Shown: positions 8,587 to 18,362, counted from the first letter of the stretch. The stretch is DNA of 64,000 nt from CALGFI01 sp963786805 (GCA_963786805.1 CAWBAK010000002.1:186001-250000), one strand, 5' to 3'. Notes: a model not told the origin generated them from the letters alone. Translations and numbers: made by a program.

Positions 8587-10051
8587 GTGGAACGGCAGGT
8601 CGGACCGACCGGCAAGACGCTCGTCACGCTGATCCCCGGCGACGGCATCGGGCCCGAATGCGTCCGGGCTGCGCAACGGATCGTCGAGGCGGCCGGGGCG
8701 AGCGTCGAGTGGGAGGAGCGCGAGGCCGGCGCGGAGGTCTTCAAGAAGGGACTGCCGTCCGGCGTCCCGCCCGAGACCATCGAGTCGATCGAGCGCACCC
8801 GCGTCGTGCTGAAGGGGCCGCTCGAGACCCCGGTCGGGTTCGGCGAGAAGAGCGCGAACGTGACGCTGCGCAAGCTGTTCGAGACCTACGCGAACGTCCG
8901 TCCGGTCCGCGAGCTGCCGGGCGTGAAGACCCCGTACAGCGGCCGAGGGATCGACCTCGTCGTCGTCCGCGAGAACGTCGAGGACCTCTACGCCGGGATC
9001 GAGCACATGCAGACGCCCGGCGTGGCACAGACGCTCAAGCTCATCAGCCGCAAGGGCTCCGAGAAGATCGTCCGGTTCGCGTTCGAGCTCGCCCGCGCCG
9101 AGGGACGCGCGAGCGTCGCCTGCGCGACGAAGGCGAACATCATGAAGTTCACCGAGGGCATGCTGAAGCGCGCGTTCGAAGAGGTGGCGCCCGAGTATCC
9201 GGGCATCGAGTCCTGGCACGTGATCGTCGACAACTGCGCGCATCAGCTCGTGAAGCGGCCCGAGCAGTTCGACGTCATCGTCACGACGAACATGAACGGC
9301 GACATCCTGTCTGACGAGTCCGAGCGCGCTCGTCGGCGGCCTGGGCTACGCGCCGAGCGCGAACATCGGCAGCGACGTCGCGATCTTCGAGGCCGTCCAC
9401 GGCTCGGCCCCGAAGTACGCCGGCAAGGACGTGATCAACCCGACGGCGGTCATCCTGTCGGCCGTGCTGATGCTGCGGTACCTCGGCGAGTTCGAGGCCG
9501 CCGCGGACATCGAGCACGCGATCCTGGTCACGCTCGAGCAGGGCATCCTCACCGGCGACGTGGTCGGGTACGACAAGGGAACACCGACGTCCAAGTACAC
9601 GGAAACGATCGTCGGGAACCTCGGCAAGCGCTCCGAGCAATGGCAGGTGCGCGACTACAAGCCGATCGAGCTCCCCCAGGTCTCGGCGCGGCCCGACTTC
9701 GTGACGCCCGACACCCGCGCGGTCGTCGGCCTCGACGTCTTCGTCGAGTCGGCCTTCAACCCGGAGGACCTCGGGGCGAGCGTCAAGGAGCTCACCGGCG
9801 GCATGGACCTGGAGCTGAAGTCGATCTCGAACCGCGGCCGCCAGGTCTTCCCGCCGACCGGCGCGGCCGCCGACATGGTCGACCACTACTCGTGCCGGTT
9901 CATGCTCCGCGAGGGTTCGAGCGAGCTCTCCGACGACACCGTCCACGAGCTGCTGCGACGCCTCTCGACGCGTCACCGCTGGATGCACCTCGAGAAGCTC
10001 CAGGTGTTCGACGGCGAGCAAGGGTTCACCCGGGCGCAGGGCGAGAACTAG
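8587..10051 (+). CDS. icd: Isocitrate dehydrogenase, Thermus-type with C-terminal domain (one frameshift)
   Basis: Oxidises isocitrate to 2-oxoglutarate and CO2 in the TCA cycle. GTG at 8587 follows AAGGAG at good spacing. LIPGDGIGPE opens the protein, and substrate and metal segments follow up to VTTNMNGDILSD. Near 9318 one extra base shifts the frame; the protein resumes with ALVGGLGYAPSANIG, AVHGSAPKYAGKDVINPTA and the roughly 150-residue C-terminal domain (SNRGRQVFPPTGAA, RWMHLEKLQVFDGEQGFTRAQGEN). That tail closely resembles the extra domain of Thermus thermophilus ICDH, as I recall it, and is absent from E. coli Icd. Total about 488 residues. The intact downstream sequence makes the shift most likely a sequence error. 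Cofactor choice (NADP or NAD) cannot be settled by eye. Confidence 0.88.
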
Positions 10052-10063
10052 CCGACCGATCCG

Positions 10064-10462
10064 CTACGCCGGCACGACGGCGACCGCCTCGACCTCGATC
10101 ATCCCCTCCGGGATCACGAGCGCCACGACCTGCACTGCCGTGCTCGCGGGCGGATCCTCGCCCAAGTACCGGCTCCGAACCTCCCGCATCCCGTCGATGC
10201 CGTCGAGGGTCGTCAGGAACGTGGTCGTCTTCACGACGTCCGCGAACGTTGCGCCGTTCGCCTCGAGGATCGCCGAGAGGTTCTCGTAAACCTGCTCCGT
10301 TTGGCGCCGGAGATCTCCCACGCCTACCACCGCCCCCGAAGCATCGAGCGCGATCTGACCCGCGACGTGGATCCAGACGGCTTCGGCCGTCTCGGTCCGC
10401 ACCGCGTGCGCGTATCCGCGCGGGGTCGCAACCGTCCCCGGATTCACTCGGATCGAACGCAT
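10064..10462 (-). CDS. RidA/YjgF family enamine/imine deaminase
   Basis: A small (about 132 aa) RidA-family protein. The family hydrolyses reactive enamine and imine intermediates released by PLP enzymes, or has drifted to related substrates. Visible signatures are the N-terminal strand, HVAGQIALDASG, the helix QTEQVYENLSAILEANGATFADVVKTTTFLT, and the C-terminal EVEAVAVVPA. The classical arginine-containing loop (VRVDVGRLPRDALVE type) is altered to PASTAVQVVALVIPEGM, so activity on the usual substrate is uncertain. AAAGGGGG sits directly before a first ATG at 10468 but six bases before ATG 10462, so I choose the latter. Convergent with icd, 12 bp apart. Confidence 0.8.
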   Translation of the reverse strand: MRSIRVNPGTVATPRGYAHAVRTETAEAVWIHVAGQIALDASGAVVGVGDLRRQTEQVYENLSAILEANGATFADVVKTTTFLTTLDGIDGMREVRSRYLGEDPPASTAVQVVALVIPEGMIEVEAVAVVPA

Positions 10463-10521
10463 GCTCATCCCCCTTTCGGTATCCTTGCCTCCTCGCGCCG
10501 GCCAAGCGCCGCCGCGCCCCC

Positions 10522-10593
10522 GGTCCCATCGTCTAGTGGCCTAGGACACCACCCTCTCAAGGTGGAGACACGGGTTCGAACCCCGTTGGGACT
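10522..10593 (+). tRNA. tRNA-Glu (CTC)
   Basis: A complete cloverleaf: acceptor GGTCCCA pairs with TGGGACT (1:72 is G-U), the anticodon stem CCACC/GGTGG encloses CTCTCAA giving anticodon CTC, and the T arm is ACGGG-TTCGAAC-CCCGT. Discriminator A, with no encoded CCA. A TATCCT box at 10480-10485 could be its promoter, lying in the leader of the divergent ridA gene. Confidence 0.96.
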
Positions 10594-10620
10594 ACGCCGG
10601 CTTGAGGCCTCGTCGCGTCG

Positions 10621-12060
10621 TCATGCGAAGCCATCTCGAGCGAGCTTCGTGCCGAGCTCTATCGCCACGTCGACGAGGGCATCCACATCGCGTTCGGTCG
10701 TCCGCCAGTTCACGATCGCGGGGCGAAGGGCGACACGTCCGTCGTATGTGGTCGTCCCGACGTACACGCGGCCGTCCTCGATGATGGCCTCCCCCAACCG
10801 GCGATTCAGCTCGTCGAGGTCGCCCTCGTCGAGCCCGGCCGGCCGGAAGCGGAAGCACACGACGTTCAGCGGCACGTCTGCCAGACGCTCGAGATCGGGT
10901 TCCTCGTCGATCCGCCCGGCCAGCCGCTGCGCGAGATCGAGGTGCCGCTCGACCATCGCGCGGTAGCCGGCCCGACCGTACGCTCGCAGGCTCGCCCAGG
11001 CCGGCAGCGCCCGGGCGCGCCGGGACATCTCCGGGCCGAAGTAGCCGAAGTTGGGATGCGGGTCCTCGGGTGACGGCAGGTAGTCGGCACTGGCCGTGAA
11101 CGCCTTCGGCAACGCCATCGGATCGCGGACGAACGCGAAACCGGAGTCGTAGGGCACGTTCAGCCACTTGTGGCCGTCGGCGATCACGGAGTCGGCTCGC
11201 TCCACCCCAGCGGCCAGCGCCTCGGCGCGAGGCGAGACGCGTGCGAACAGCCCGAACGCGCCGTCCACGTGGAGCCACGCGCCGTGCCGCTCCGCGAGGT
11301 CGGCCACGGCCTCGATCGGGTCGAAGTCACCCGCGTTCACCTCCCCCGCCGTCGCCACCACGATGGACGGGGCACCGCCGAGATCACGGAGGGAGGCCTC
11401 GAGCGCCTCCAAGTCCAACCGCCCAACGCGGTCTCGGGCGAGCCGGCGAACACTCGCCCTGCCGATCCCGAGCATCGCCAGCGCCTTGACGGCGCTCACA
11501 TGGATGTACCCGCTCGAGAGCACGGTCACCGGCGGTAGCCCGGCAAGTCCGCGCTCCTCCACGTCGACGCCGTGATGTTCCCCATACCAATGGCGGGCCG
11601 CGGCCAGGGCGGTGAAGTTCGCCATCGTCGCGCCGGTCGTGAGCACACCGGCCCACGAAGCGGGGAGATGGAAGAGCTCCTTCAGCCAGCGGATCGTCAC
11701 TGCCTCCAAGCGCGATCCGAGCGGTGTCCCCACCCAGCTGAAGGCGTTCTGGTCCAGAGCGGATGCCAGCCAGTCGCCGCCGAGCGCGGCGGGAGTGACG
11801 CCACCGGTCACGAAATGGAACATCCGAGGGCCGGATGACCGAACGGCGGCAGGTACACCGTTCTCGATGAGCTCGCGGAGCGCATCGACGGCACCCGAGC
11901 CTTCCTCGGGGAGCGACCCGTCGAATCGCGCGGCCGCCTGGTCCGCGCCGGGAAGCCGTGCCGGGGAGTCGTCGAGCTCCGCCAGATACTTGCCCGCCTC
12001 CTCGGCGACCAACCGCAGTGCGGCCTCGGTCTCGGCCACCAAGTCGAGCGGGTCGGTCAC
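10621..12060 (-). CDS. PLP-dependent group II amino-acid decarboxylase family protein
   Basis: A fold-type-I PLP enzyme of 479 residues from the aromatic-L-amino-acid/glutamate decarboxylase group; it would remove CO2 from an amino acid. The lysine is in DGHKWLNVPYDSGF; LTTGATMANFTALAAARH binds the cofactor phosphate, HVDGAFGLF carries the aspartate that contacts the PLP nitrogen, and RMFHFVTGG is a typical early substrate-side segment. GTG at 12060 overlaps the stop of the upstream methyltransferase (GTGA), so the two are coupled. The substrate is not evident; aromatic amino acids or related compounds are the family default. The large upstream extension of the open frame overlaps the methyltransferase and is not coding. 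Confidence 0.85.
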   Translation of the reverse strand: MTDPLDLVAETEAALRLVAEEAGKYLAELDDSPARLPGADQAAARFDGSLPEEGSGAVDALRELIENGVPAAVRSSGPRMFHFVTGGVTPAALGGDWLASALDQNAFSWVGTPLGSRLEAVTIRWLKELFHLPASWAGVLTTGATMANFTALAAARHWYGEHHGVDVEERGLAGLPPVTVLSSGYIHVSAVKALAMLGIGRASVRRLARDRVGRLDLEALEASLRDLGGAPSIVVATAGEVNAGDFDPIEAVADLAERHGAWLHVDGAFGLFARVSPRAEALAAGVERADSVIADGHKWLNVPYDSGFAFVRDPMALPKAFTASADYLPSPEDPHPNFGYFGPEMSRRARALPAWASLRAYGRAGYRAMVERHLDLAQRLAGRIDEEPDLERLADVPLNVVCFRFRPAGLDEGDLDELNRRLGEAIIEDGRVYVGTTTYDGRVALRPAIVNWRTTERDVDALVDVAIELGTKLARDGFA

Positions 12061-12833
12061 GGCTGCCGTCCTTCGATCGCGCGATCGTCGCCGTCCTCGT
12101 CGCGATGCACGCGGATGTCCGAGAGACCGGCGCTCTCCATGGTCTCGGCGACCACGCCCGCCTGGTCGCCGCCGAGCTCGAGGAGCACGTGCCCTGCGGG
12201 AGCGAGCCAGTCGGCGCTGAGCCGGGCCACCTGCTGGAGGAACGTGGTTCCGCCCGCGCCACCGTCGAGGGCCTGCCGCGGCTCGAAGGCCAGGACGTCC
12301 CTCGGCAGAAGGTGGAGCTCCTCGGTCGGAACGTACGGGACGACGGCGGTCAAGACATCGACGCGGCCGCGGATCGACTCTGGCAACGGCTCGTCGAGGT
12401 TGCCCAGGAGCGCTCGGACTCCGTTCCGTCGGGCGCACGCCACCGCGACGGGATCCACGTCGGTCGCGAACATCGTCGCCCCGCGCTTTGCCGCGACGAG
12501 GACGGCCGCCACCGCTCCGCTGCCGGTGCAGAGGTCCACCCCGATCCCATCCGGAGGCATCAGTGAAGCCGCTCGGCGGGCGAGTCCTTCTGTGTGGGGC
12601 CGCGGCACGTACACGCCGGGATCCACCTGCAGGCGGAGACCGTAGAAGAGGACGAACCCGGTGATCCAAGCGAGCGGCTCGCCGCGCAACCGGCGCGCGA
12701 CCAGCTCCTCGAGCGGTCGCGAACCATCTGCCGCGGCGCGCACCAGCTCCGCGGCCTCCTCTTCGGGCGCCACGCAACCGCCCGCCGCCAGCTGCTTGAC
12801 GAGCGTCGTGTGATCGACGGCTCCGCTCTTCAT
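12057..12833 (-). CDS. PrmC-related protein-(glutamine-N5) methyltransferase family, atypical active site
   Basis: A SAM-dependent methyltransferase of 258 residues related to PrmC/HemK, which methylates the GGQ glutamine of release factors. An N-terminal helical domain (GAVDHTTLVKQLAAGG to EPLAWITGFVLFYG) precedes the Rossmann fold: PRPHTEGL, VDLCTGSGAVAAVL (SAM loop) and ATDVDPVAVACARRN. The catalytic NPPY of PrmC is replaced by VVPY in LTAVVPYVPTEEL, which matches the PrmC-related subgroup of unknown substrate better than true PrmC. The start MKSGAV at 12833 is preferred because the longer open frame runs through the terminator upstream. Its stop overlaps the start of the decarboxylase. 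Confidence 0.8.
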   Translation of the reverse strand: MKSGAVDHTTLVKQLAAGGCVAPEEEAAELVRAAADGSRPLEELVARRLRGEPLAWITGFVLFYGLRLQVDPGVYVPRPHTEGLARRAASLMPPDGIGVDLCTGSGAVAAVLVAAKRGATMFATDVDPVAVACARRNGVRALLGNLDEPLPESIRGRVDVLTAVVPYVPTEELHLLPRDVLAFEPRQALDGGAGGTTFLQQVARLSADWLAPAGHVLLELGGDQAGVVAETMESAGLSDIRVHRDEDGDDRAIEGRQP

Positions 12834-12858
12834 CACCTGGATACTGCCCGAACGAAGC

Positions 12859-12888
12859 GAGAGGCGCCGGCTCTCGCCGGCGCCTCTC
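12859..12888 (-). terminator. Strong hairpin terminator after the M4 protease
   Basis: GAGAGGCGCCGGC at 12859-12871 pairs perfectly over 13 bp with 12876-12888, around a four-base loop. It lies 30 bases past the protease stop and just before the methyltransferase start. On the minus strand it is followed by GCTTCGTTCG, only weakly T-rich, so it is a hairpin-type terminator rather than a textbook intrinsic one. Confidence 0.7.
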
Positions 12889-12918
12889 ACATCCACAGCG
12901 ATCGCGAACGACCCTGGA

Positions 12919-15900
12919 TCAAGGGATCCCGGTGCTCGTATCACCCTCTCCAGGGTTGAAGTCAGTCGCGGTGTCGGTGCCACCGCCGCCGTTGAACCCG
13001 TCGGCGCCGGTGCCTCCGGTCAGGGTGTCGTTGCCTGCACCCCCGAACATCGTGTCGGCGCCGTCGCCGCCGGCGAGGGTGTCCTTGCCGGCGCCGCCGG
13101 ACGAGAGGTCGTTGCCACCGAGGCCGTCGAAGACATCCGCGCCGTTACGCCCGAAGAACAGGTCGGCCCCAGGCGTGCCCGTCAGGGAGCTCGCACCGCT
13201 GCCGGCGACGCTGACGGTGATGGCGACCGACGCCGACTTGCCCTCGAGATCCGTCACCGTGAGGGTGACGATCGAGGTGCCGTTGGCCCGAGTGGTCGTG
13301 ATCGTCACCGTTCGGTTGGCTCCGCCTCCCCCGAACGCGATGCCGCTGTTCGGGACGACGGCGGTGTTGCTCGACGAGCCGGTCAGGACAAGGGAAGTAG
13401 CCGGACTCTGAGCGTCGCCGACCCTGAGATTCATGGTGCCGGTCGTGTCCGAGTCGGCGTTCCCGCCACGCACGACCTCGATCGTCGGCGGCGTGGACTC
13501 GCTAAAGCAGAGGGACACGGTCACGTCGTCGACGTACCAGCCGTCGATGCCCGTGCACCCGTCCATGCCGAAGTCGAACCGCAGCTGGATCGTGTCGCCC
13601 GCCGCTGACGCCCAGCGCCGCGAGGTCGATCTGCGACTCGCCCCCAGCTGCCCCCCAGCACTGCCGCCGTCGGTGCCGCGTGAAGCCAGGCTCGCCCGCG
13701 AGCGGGTTGGTGTTGCCCGCCGCCGCCGTTTGCAGCGTCGCGTTGTAGCGGGTTGAACGTGAAGGCGGCAGTCCGGCACGAGCGTGAACGGCCCGCCGTT
13801 GATGCTGATCTTCACGTTGCCGCCGTCCCAACCGGCCTCCGTCGCGACGTAGTGGTCGAACGTCAGCCGCGGCGCTGACCCGGTTCGCCGCAGGGATGCT
13901 GGATCAGCGGACTCTGCATGACGCATGCACGCCCGAGACGTCGCCGGCTCCGCCGTCGCAGTTGCCCGCCTGTCGGGTCGCGCCGCGAACGCCGCGGCGC
14001 CCGGGCGCCCGCCGGGCAGCGACGTGTCGTGCGACCCAGTCGAAGTCCGGGCCAGCCCGGCGAACGACTCCCTGCGTTCGTGAGCGTCCAGCCGCCCAGC
14101 CCGTCTTCGAAGTCCTCCTCGAAGATCGTCGCGCGGGTCGATGTCCGCGCAGACCGCAGGCTCGCCCGGCTGCAGGATCGGCTGGAAGTTGCACTGCGTC
14201 GTCGGGTCGGTCCGGAGCTCGACCGCCGCGATCATCTCGGCGACCTGCGCGCAGTCCGCCGCGGTCATCGACTGGCCGGACGGGCCGGCCGGCGTCGAGC
14301 TGGTGCTCAGCCCTGTCAGGTGGCCCGCCGATCAGGTCGTTGCACGACGGCCTCGAGCGCGTCGGCGTGGTCGGCGAAGTCGGTCGTCGGCGTCTGGTAG
14401 ACCGCCTGGCGCGGAAGTAGAGGTGCGCGGCCTTGACCAGCCCGATCGCCCGATCGTGTGGCCGTTGTAGGTCCCGCCGTCCACGAGCAGGGCGTACCCG
14501 TGGTTCGGCACGCCCGAGTTCGTGTGCACGCCACCGCCGTCGCAACGTCGAGCAGAAGTACTCGGCGTCGGTCACCTTGCCGGGGTCGGAGACGCACCTC
14601 GGGTTCCACATGTCGCGGATCGCGCCGCCGAAGCGCCGGTCGCGTCCTCGCCCATGCAGCCAGCGGTACGTTGTCCTCCGGCGCGGGCGTGGCCTTGAGC
14701 CGCATCGTGACGTTCACGCCCCGGCGAGCTGCACCCTTGATCAGGTTGCCGATGCCGAGCGCGATCCGCACCGACGGGATCGTGATCGTCGGATCGACCC
14801 CGGCCAGCGGGTCGGCGGGCCCCAGACGTTGTCCGCGACGAGCACGCCGATGGCCCCCGCGTTCTGCGCGTTCTTCGACCTTGACCGTGAACGCGCACAG
14901 CGCCGCGGTCGACGAGCGCGATGTTGCCGGTCACGCCGCCCGTTGCGAACGGCTCGCAGCCGTCGCTCGTCGGCGGCGACGCCGTCGTCGGCCGAGGACC
15001 ACGTCGCCGGTGACGGCCCGGTGGCGTCGCAGCGGCGGGCCGAACTGCGGCCGCCCCGGCGGTGCAGAAGCCGGCGATCGACGCCGGGCTGTTGATCATG
15101 ACGTAGCGGCCGGCGACCGTGTGCGAGGTGCAGCCGCCGGCGGCCCGCGTCGGCGTCCGGCGCATCGGTGCCCGTAGCCGTTGATGCAGGTCGACCGTCT
15201 CGCCCCAGATGTCCGAGTACGACTCGTTCAGCGCGCCCGACTGCCACTGGTAGATCAGGTCGTGCGTGAACTGGGTGTAGGCGTGGCCCCACTCGTGCGC
15301 GACGACGTCGTCGGCGGTGACGCCGTTGCAGTAGTTGGTGGTCGCGCCGTTCCAGTTGGCGTTCGGGCACGCGATCGTCGGGTCGTTGTTGACCGACTGC
15401 ATGAACGCGCCCGCGCCGTCGTAGGAGTCGCGGCCGAACGCGTTGGAGAAGAAGTAGTACGCGTCACCGCTGCCGATGACGATGTTCTGCTGATCCTGCG
15501 TTGAGCGCGCCGGGGAACGCGTCGCCTTCCTCCCAGACCTGGGTGGCGGTGCTGCTGCTCGAAGAGCACTCGGCGGAAGAGCGCGTCGTCGACCGCCGAG
15601 AAGCGGTTCAGGATCTTGCCGGCGTGCGCGTGGACGTAACACGAACTCGCGCACGGTCGACGCCGTTGGTGACCTCGACCTCGTAGGCGAGCTGGTTCGT
15701 GCCCTCGAACGTCGCGGATCAGACCGGTCCGGTAGACGAGCAGCGTCGTCGACCTGGCGGAGAGGTCGGCGGCCTCCACCTGCGCCCGCTGTCCCGACTC
15801 GTCCGTCGGCGGGTGGTCCACGACCTCCGCGATCGCGCGAGCCGCCGCTTGTGATGCCGACAGCCTCGCGGTGCGGTGGCGATCGAGATGTCCGGGACGA

Positions 15901-16391
15901 TAGACGCCGTTGACCGCGGTCAGCCGGTTCGCGGCGTCGAGGTGCGCCTTCAGGACGCCCCCGAACACCGGCAGGCCCTGGTAGAGCTGCTCGTAGGTGA
16001 GATGCATCGCGCCGAGCTCGTCGGTGAACCGCGAGGTCAGCTTGAGCTGGGAAGTGTCGCGGATGCCGAAGATCCCGCCGAACTCACGGAAGAACCCGAG
16101 CGCCTTGCCGGCGGGAGCCGCTCCCACGCTCGCCGGGAAGAGATCGCCGTTCCGTCCGACCCGCACGAACCCCGCGACCCCGGTGCTCTTGCGGGTCGAC
16201 ACGAAGACCGTTCCGTCGGCGCTCGCGCGCAACGCACGGATCGAGCGTTCGCTGAGGTGGGTTAGGGCGCTTGCTTGGCTCGGTCCGGCTTCGGCGTTGT
16301 CCTCGGGCGCGCCGATGGCTGCCACCAGCGGCTGAGCCACGACGAACAACGCGAAGAGCACGATCAAGGCGCGGATACGCATCCGGTCCAT
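12919..16391 (-). pseudogene. Secreted M4 (thermolysin-like) metalloprotease with PA insert and RTX tail, heavily frameshifted
   Basis: A large extracellular zinc protease, about 1,150 residues if restored. The first 220 residues are intact: signal peptide (IRALIVLFALFVVAQPLVAA), then FTP/PepSY-type propeptide text (LTYEQLYQGLPVFGGVLKAHLD). The catalytic HEWGH falls near 15285-15300 and the third ligand in ALNESYSDIWGE near 15210-15240. Between catalytic blocks sits a PA-like insert (TGNIALVDRG). A GIDGWYVDDV module follows, and the last 90 residues are RTX nonapeptides (GGAGNDTL type) that bind calcium. From about 13.6 to 15.8 kb the frame changes every 50-200 bases, while both ends read cleanly. 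No single product can come from this sequence as given; clustered errors and true decay are both possible. Confidence 0.75.
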
Positions 16392-16675
16392 TCCCTTCCT
16401 CCTCTTCCTGAACTCTCAGGCCGACTCCGAGCAGGCTGGATCCCGAACACGGCTGGGCATCGTGCGATGCGACCTTCCCTTCTGCGCCCGGTTGGCGTCT
16501 CAATTTCACCCTAGGCACGCTCCGCGTTCTCGCGCAACTAAGAGAAGGTGCGCTGCCGGGCGGGATCTGGGGTCGCGCGACTCGAAGCGATGAGGCGGCC
16601 GGGGCGGGCCGTCTGCGGAGTAGGAACGCGGTCGTTCTGTCCGGCCGATCTCGAAACGGGCTTTCGGCGCGTTCG

Positions 16676-17593
16676 TTAGCTCGTCGGCAGGACGGGACGA
16701 GACTCCTGGCCGTTCGCCTTGTTCCGAGCGGCCTCCAGCTCGAGCTCGAGGACGCGGACCCGTTCGGTCAGGGCGTCGCGCTGGCGTTCGGCGGCCGCGA
16801 GGGCGTCCTCGGCCCGCTTCCGCAACTGGAACTCATCCTGGAACCCGGCCTGCATGTAGGGCGGGATCTCTCCGTCGGCCGGCACCCCGTCCTTCGGAGC
16901 CTTGCGTCCGCCTCGGTCCGCCTCTCGAGACTTGACCTTGGCGGTCTTCGGGCGGCGCTTCATCGTCCCGAAGACGCCGAAGAACACCCAGGTAAGGACG
17001 TACAAGGCCACGCAGACCCCGGCGCCCACCCCGGCACGGACCACCCATGGTTGCCAACGCTCGCTGGCGGGCTCGACGAGCGCTTCATGCGAACGCCCGA
17101 GCTCGACCGCGAGCAGGATCGGCGGAGACTCACCGACCCGGATCGACGTCAGCGTTCGGAACCGGTCGCCCAGGACCTGGCTCTCCGACACCCCCGCCGT
17201 GACGGCGTGGATGTCGTCGCGCATGTCCGCCTCCCGGTCCCCCACGAGCGCGGGATCGTCGGAGAACAAGATCGTTCCGTCCGCCCGCCACAAACGCACG
17301 CGGTTGATCGGGCCCGCGAGGACGTTCTGCTCCAGGGACGCGAGGATCTGGTCGTACCTCGCTCCGCGGATGGGCGCCGAGGCGTCGGCCGGCGACAGCA
17401 GCGGTTGGATCACGTCGATGGCGAGCTTGCGGGCATCCCTCGTCGCGCCCCGTTCGAGCTCGCTCGCGAAGTACAGGTTGGCGGCGTACGCGACCCCGCC
17501 CAGGAGCAGGAGGATCCCGGCCAGCGTCGCCCAGAGCGCTCGGAGCGCCGAACCCGGCTTCGGCCTCGGGGGCGAGGCGATGTGGTCGTACAT
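16676..17593 (-). CDS. Membrane protein with extracytoplasmic sensor-like domain and coiled-coil tail
   Basis: Function unknown. A short cytoplasmic N-terminus leads into a membrane helix (LWATLAGILLLLGGVAYAANLYF), an outside domain of about 150 residues that resembles a Cache or dCache-like sensor (VRLWRADGTILFSDDPALVG), a second helix (VVRAGVGAGVCVALYVLTWVFFGVFG), a basic linker and a C-terminal coiled coil (EDALAAAERQRDALTERVRVLELELEAARNKA). The input half of a chemoreceptor or histidine kinase is present without any output domain. I start at ATG 17593 because a GTG at 17662 would lie inside the probable promoter of the divergent Rieske gene; that longer form would add 23 residues. Confidence 0.6.
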   Translation of the reverse strand: MYDHIASPPRPKPGSALRALWATLAGILLLLGGVAYAANLYFASELERGATRDARKLAIDVIQPLLSPADASAPIRGARYDQILASLEQNVLAGPINRVRLWRADGTILFSDDPALVGDREADMRDDIHAVTAGVSESQVLGDRFRTLTSIRVGESPPILLAVELGRSHEALVEPASERWQPWVVRAGVGAGVCVALYVLTWVFFGVFGTMKRRPKTAKVKSREADRGGRKAPKDGVPADGEIPPYMQAGFQDEFQLRKRAEDALAAAERQRDALTERVRVLELELEAARNKANGQESRPVLPTS

Positions 17594-17626
17594 GACCTTG
17601 AACCATCGGCGCGGGAGACCCCGGAA

Positions 17627-17656
17627 CTGAGCCCGATCTTCAGGTCTCGGTACTCT
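17627..17656 (+). promoter_or_regulatory. Candidate promoter of the Rieske gene
   Basis: CTGAGC (17627-17632) and TACTCT (17651-17656) are spaced by 18 bases. A start site near 17663 would precede the AGGGGGA ribosome-binding site at about 17680. The -35 is weak. Confidence 0.3.
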
Positions 17657-17689
17657 GAGCACGCAGGCTCAGGCACGAAGGGGGAAGAT

Positions 17690-18019
17690 CTGGACGAGAA
17701 CGGGTGGACGCCGGCGATGCCCAGCGAGGAGCTGGCCGAGGGCAGGCCCATCCGGGTCGAGCTCGACGAGGAGGCCGTCTTCCTTGTCCGGTCGGGCGAC
17801 CGCTTCTTCGCGATGGAGAACCGGTGCTCGCACCAGGGTGCGCCCCTCCACCGAGGCCCGGTCCGGTTCGGCTCGCTGAACCACGTCACGTGTCCCGCCC
17901 ACGGGAGCATGTTCAACCTCGAGACCGGAGCGGTTCTCCGCGGGCCCGCCTTGAAGTCGCTGGCCACGTACGATGCCCGGGTGACCGATGGGATGGTCGA
18001 GATCAGGAAGCGGAACTGA
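17690..18019 (+). CDS. Rieske [2Fe-2S] ferredoxin-like protein
   Basis: A single-domain Rieske protein of about 109 residues that would carry electrons to an oxygenase or act as a small redox partner. The cluster ligands are clear: CSHQGAPLHRG and, 19 residues later, CPAHGSMFN. No oxygenase or reductase gene is adjacent. AAGGGGGAAG ends about three bases before a CTG that opens LDENGWTPAMPSEEL, the position expected for a start; CTG initiation is rare, so either it is used or a base is wrong. The first in-frame ATG, at 17717, would still keep the whole Rieske fold. A small membrane protein follows one base after the stop. Confidence 0.85.
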   Translation: MDENGWTPAMPSEELAEGRPIRVELDEEAVFLVRSGDRFFAMENRCSHQGAPLHRGPVRFGSLNHVTCPAHGSMFNLETGAVLRGPALKSLATYDARVTDGMVEIRKRN

Positions 18020-18020
18020 C

Positions 18021-18288
18021 GTGGGCGGCGGGAAACCGATCGGCCTCGTCATCGGATCGGCGGTCGCCGCGGCCTTCATCCTGCTTCCGGCCGCTGATCG
18101 TCCCGCTCTTCTACCTGTTCGCGAACGTCTACGCCTTGATCGTCGGCACTGATTTCTCCTCCGACACGATGAACGTGGCCGTGTTCCTCACCGGCCTCGT
18201 CATGGCGGTCACGCTGCCCGTGCTCCTGCTTTCGGGGGCCGTCGCGCTGATCGGGCGGGGTCTGTCTCCGAAGAACCGGGACGCCTGA
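18021..18288 (+). CDS. Small two-helix membrane protein (frameshifted), function unknown
   Basis: GTG at 18021 is one base past the Rieske stop. The protein begins GGGKPIGLVIGSAVAAAFILLP, then one extra G near 18085 breaks the frame; in the next frame it continues PLIVPLFYLFANVYALIVG and GLVMAVTLPVLLLSGAVALIGRGLSPKNRDA. Restored, it has about 88 residues with two or three hydrophobic helices. It may anchor or accompany the Rieske protein, which is inferred only from adjacency. No family is recognised. Confidence 0.5.
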
Positions 18289-18362
18289 CCGCCTCGTTGC
18301 CTTGTGCCGCACCTGGCAGTCGTCCTACTGTCCGCCGCATCGGGTGAAAGGGGTACGGCGAA

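Noticed and set aside
13000..13200. Repetitive sequence resembling a CRISPR or tandem repeat
   Set aside because: It encodes RTX nonapeptides (GGxGxD) of the M4 protease tail; no conserved repeats with unique spacers.
16392..16675. 284-bp gap between the M4 protease and the membrane sensor-like gene
   Set aside because: No RNA gene, repeat or convincing hairpin was seen; it probably holds the protease promoter.
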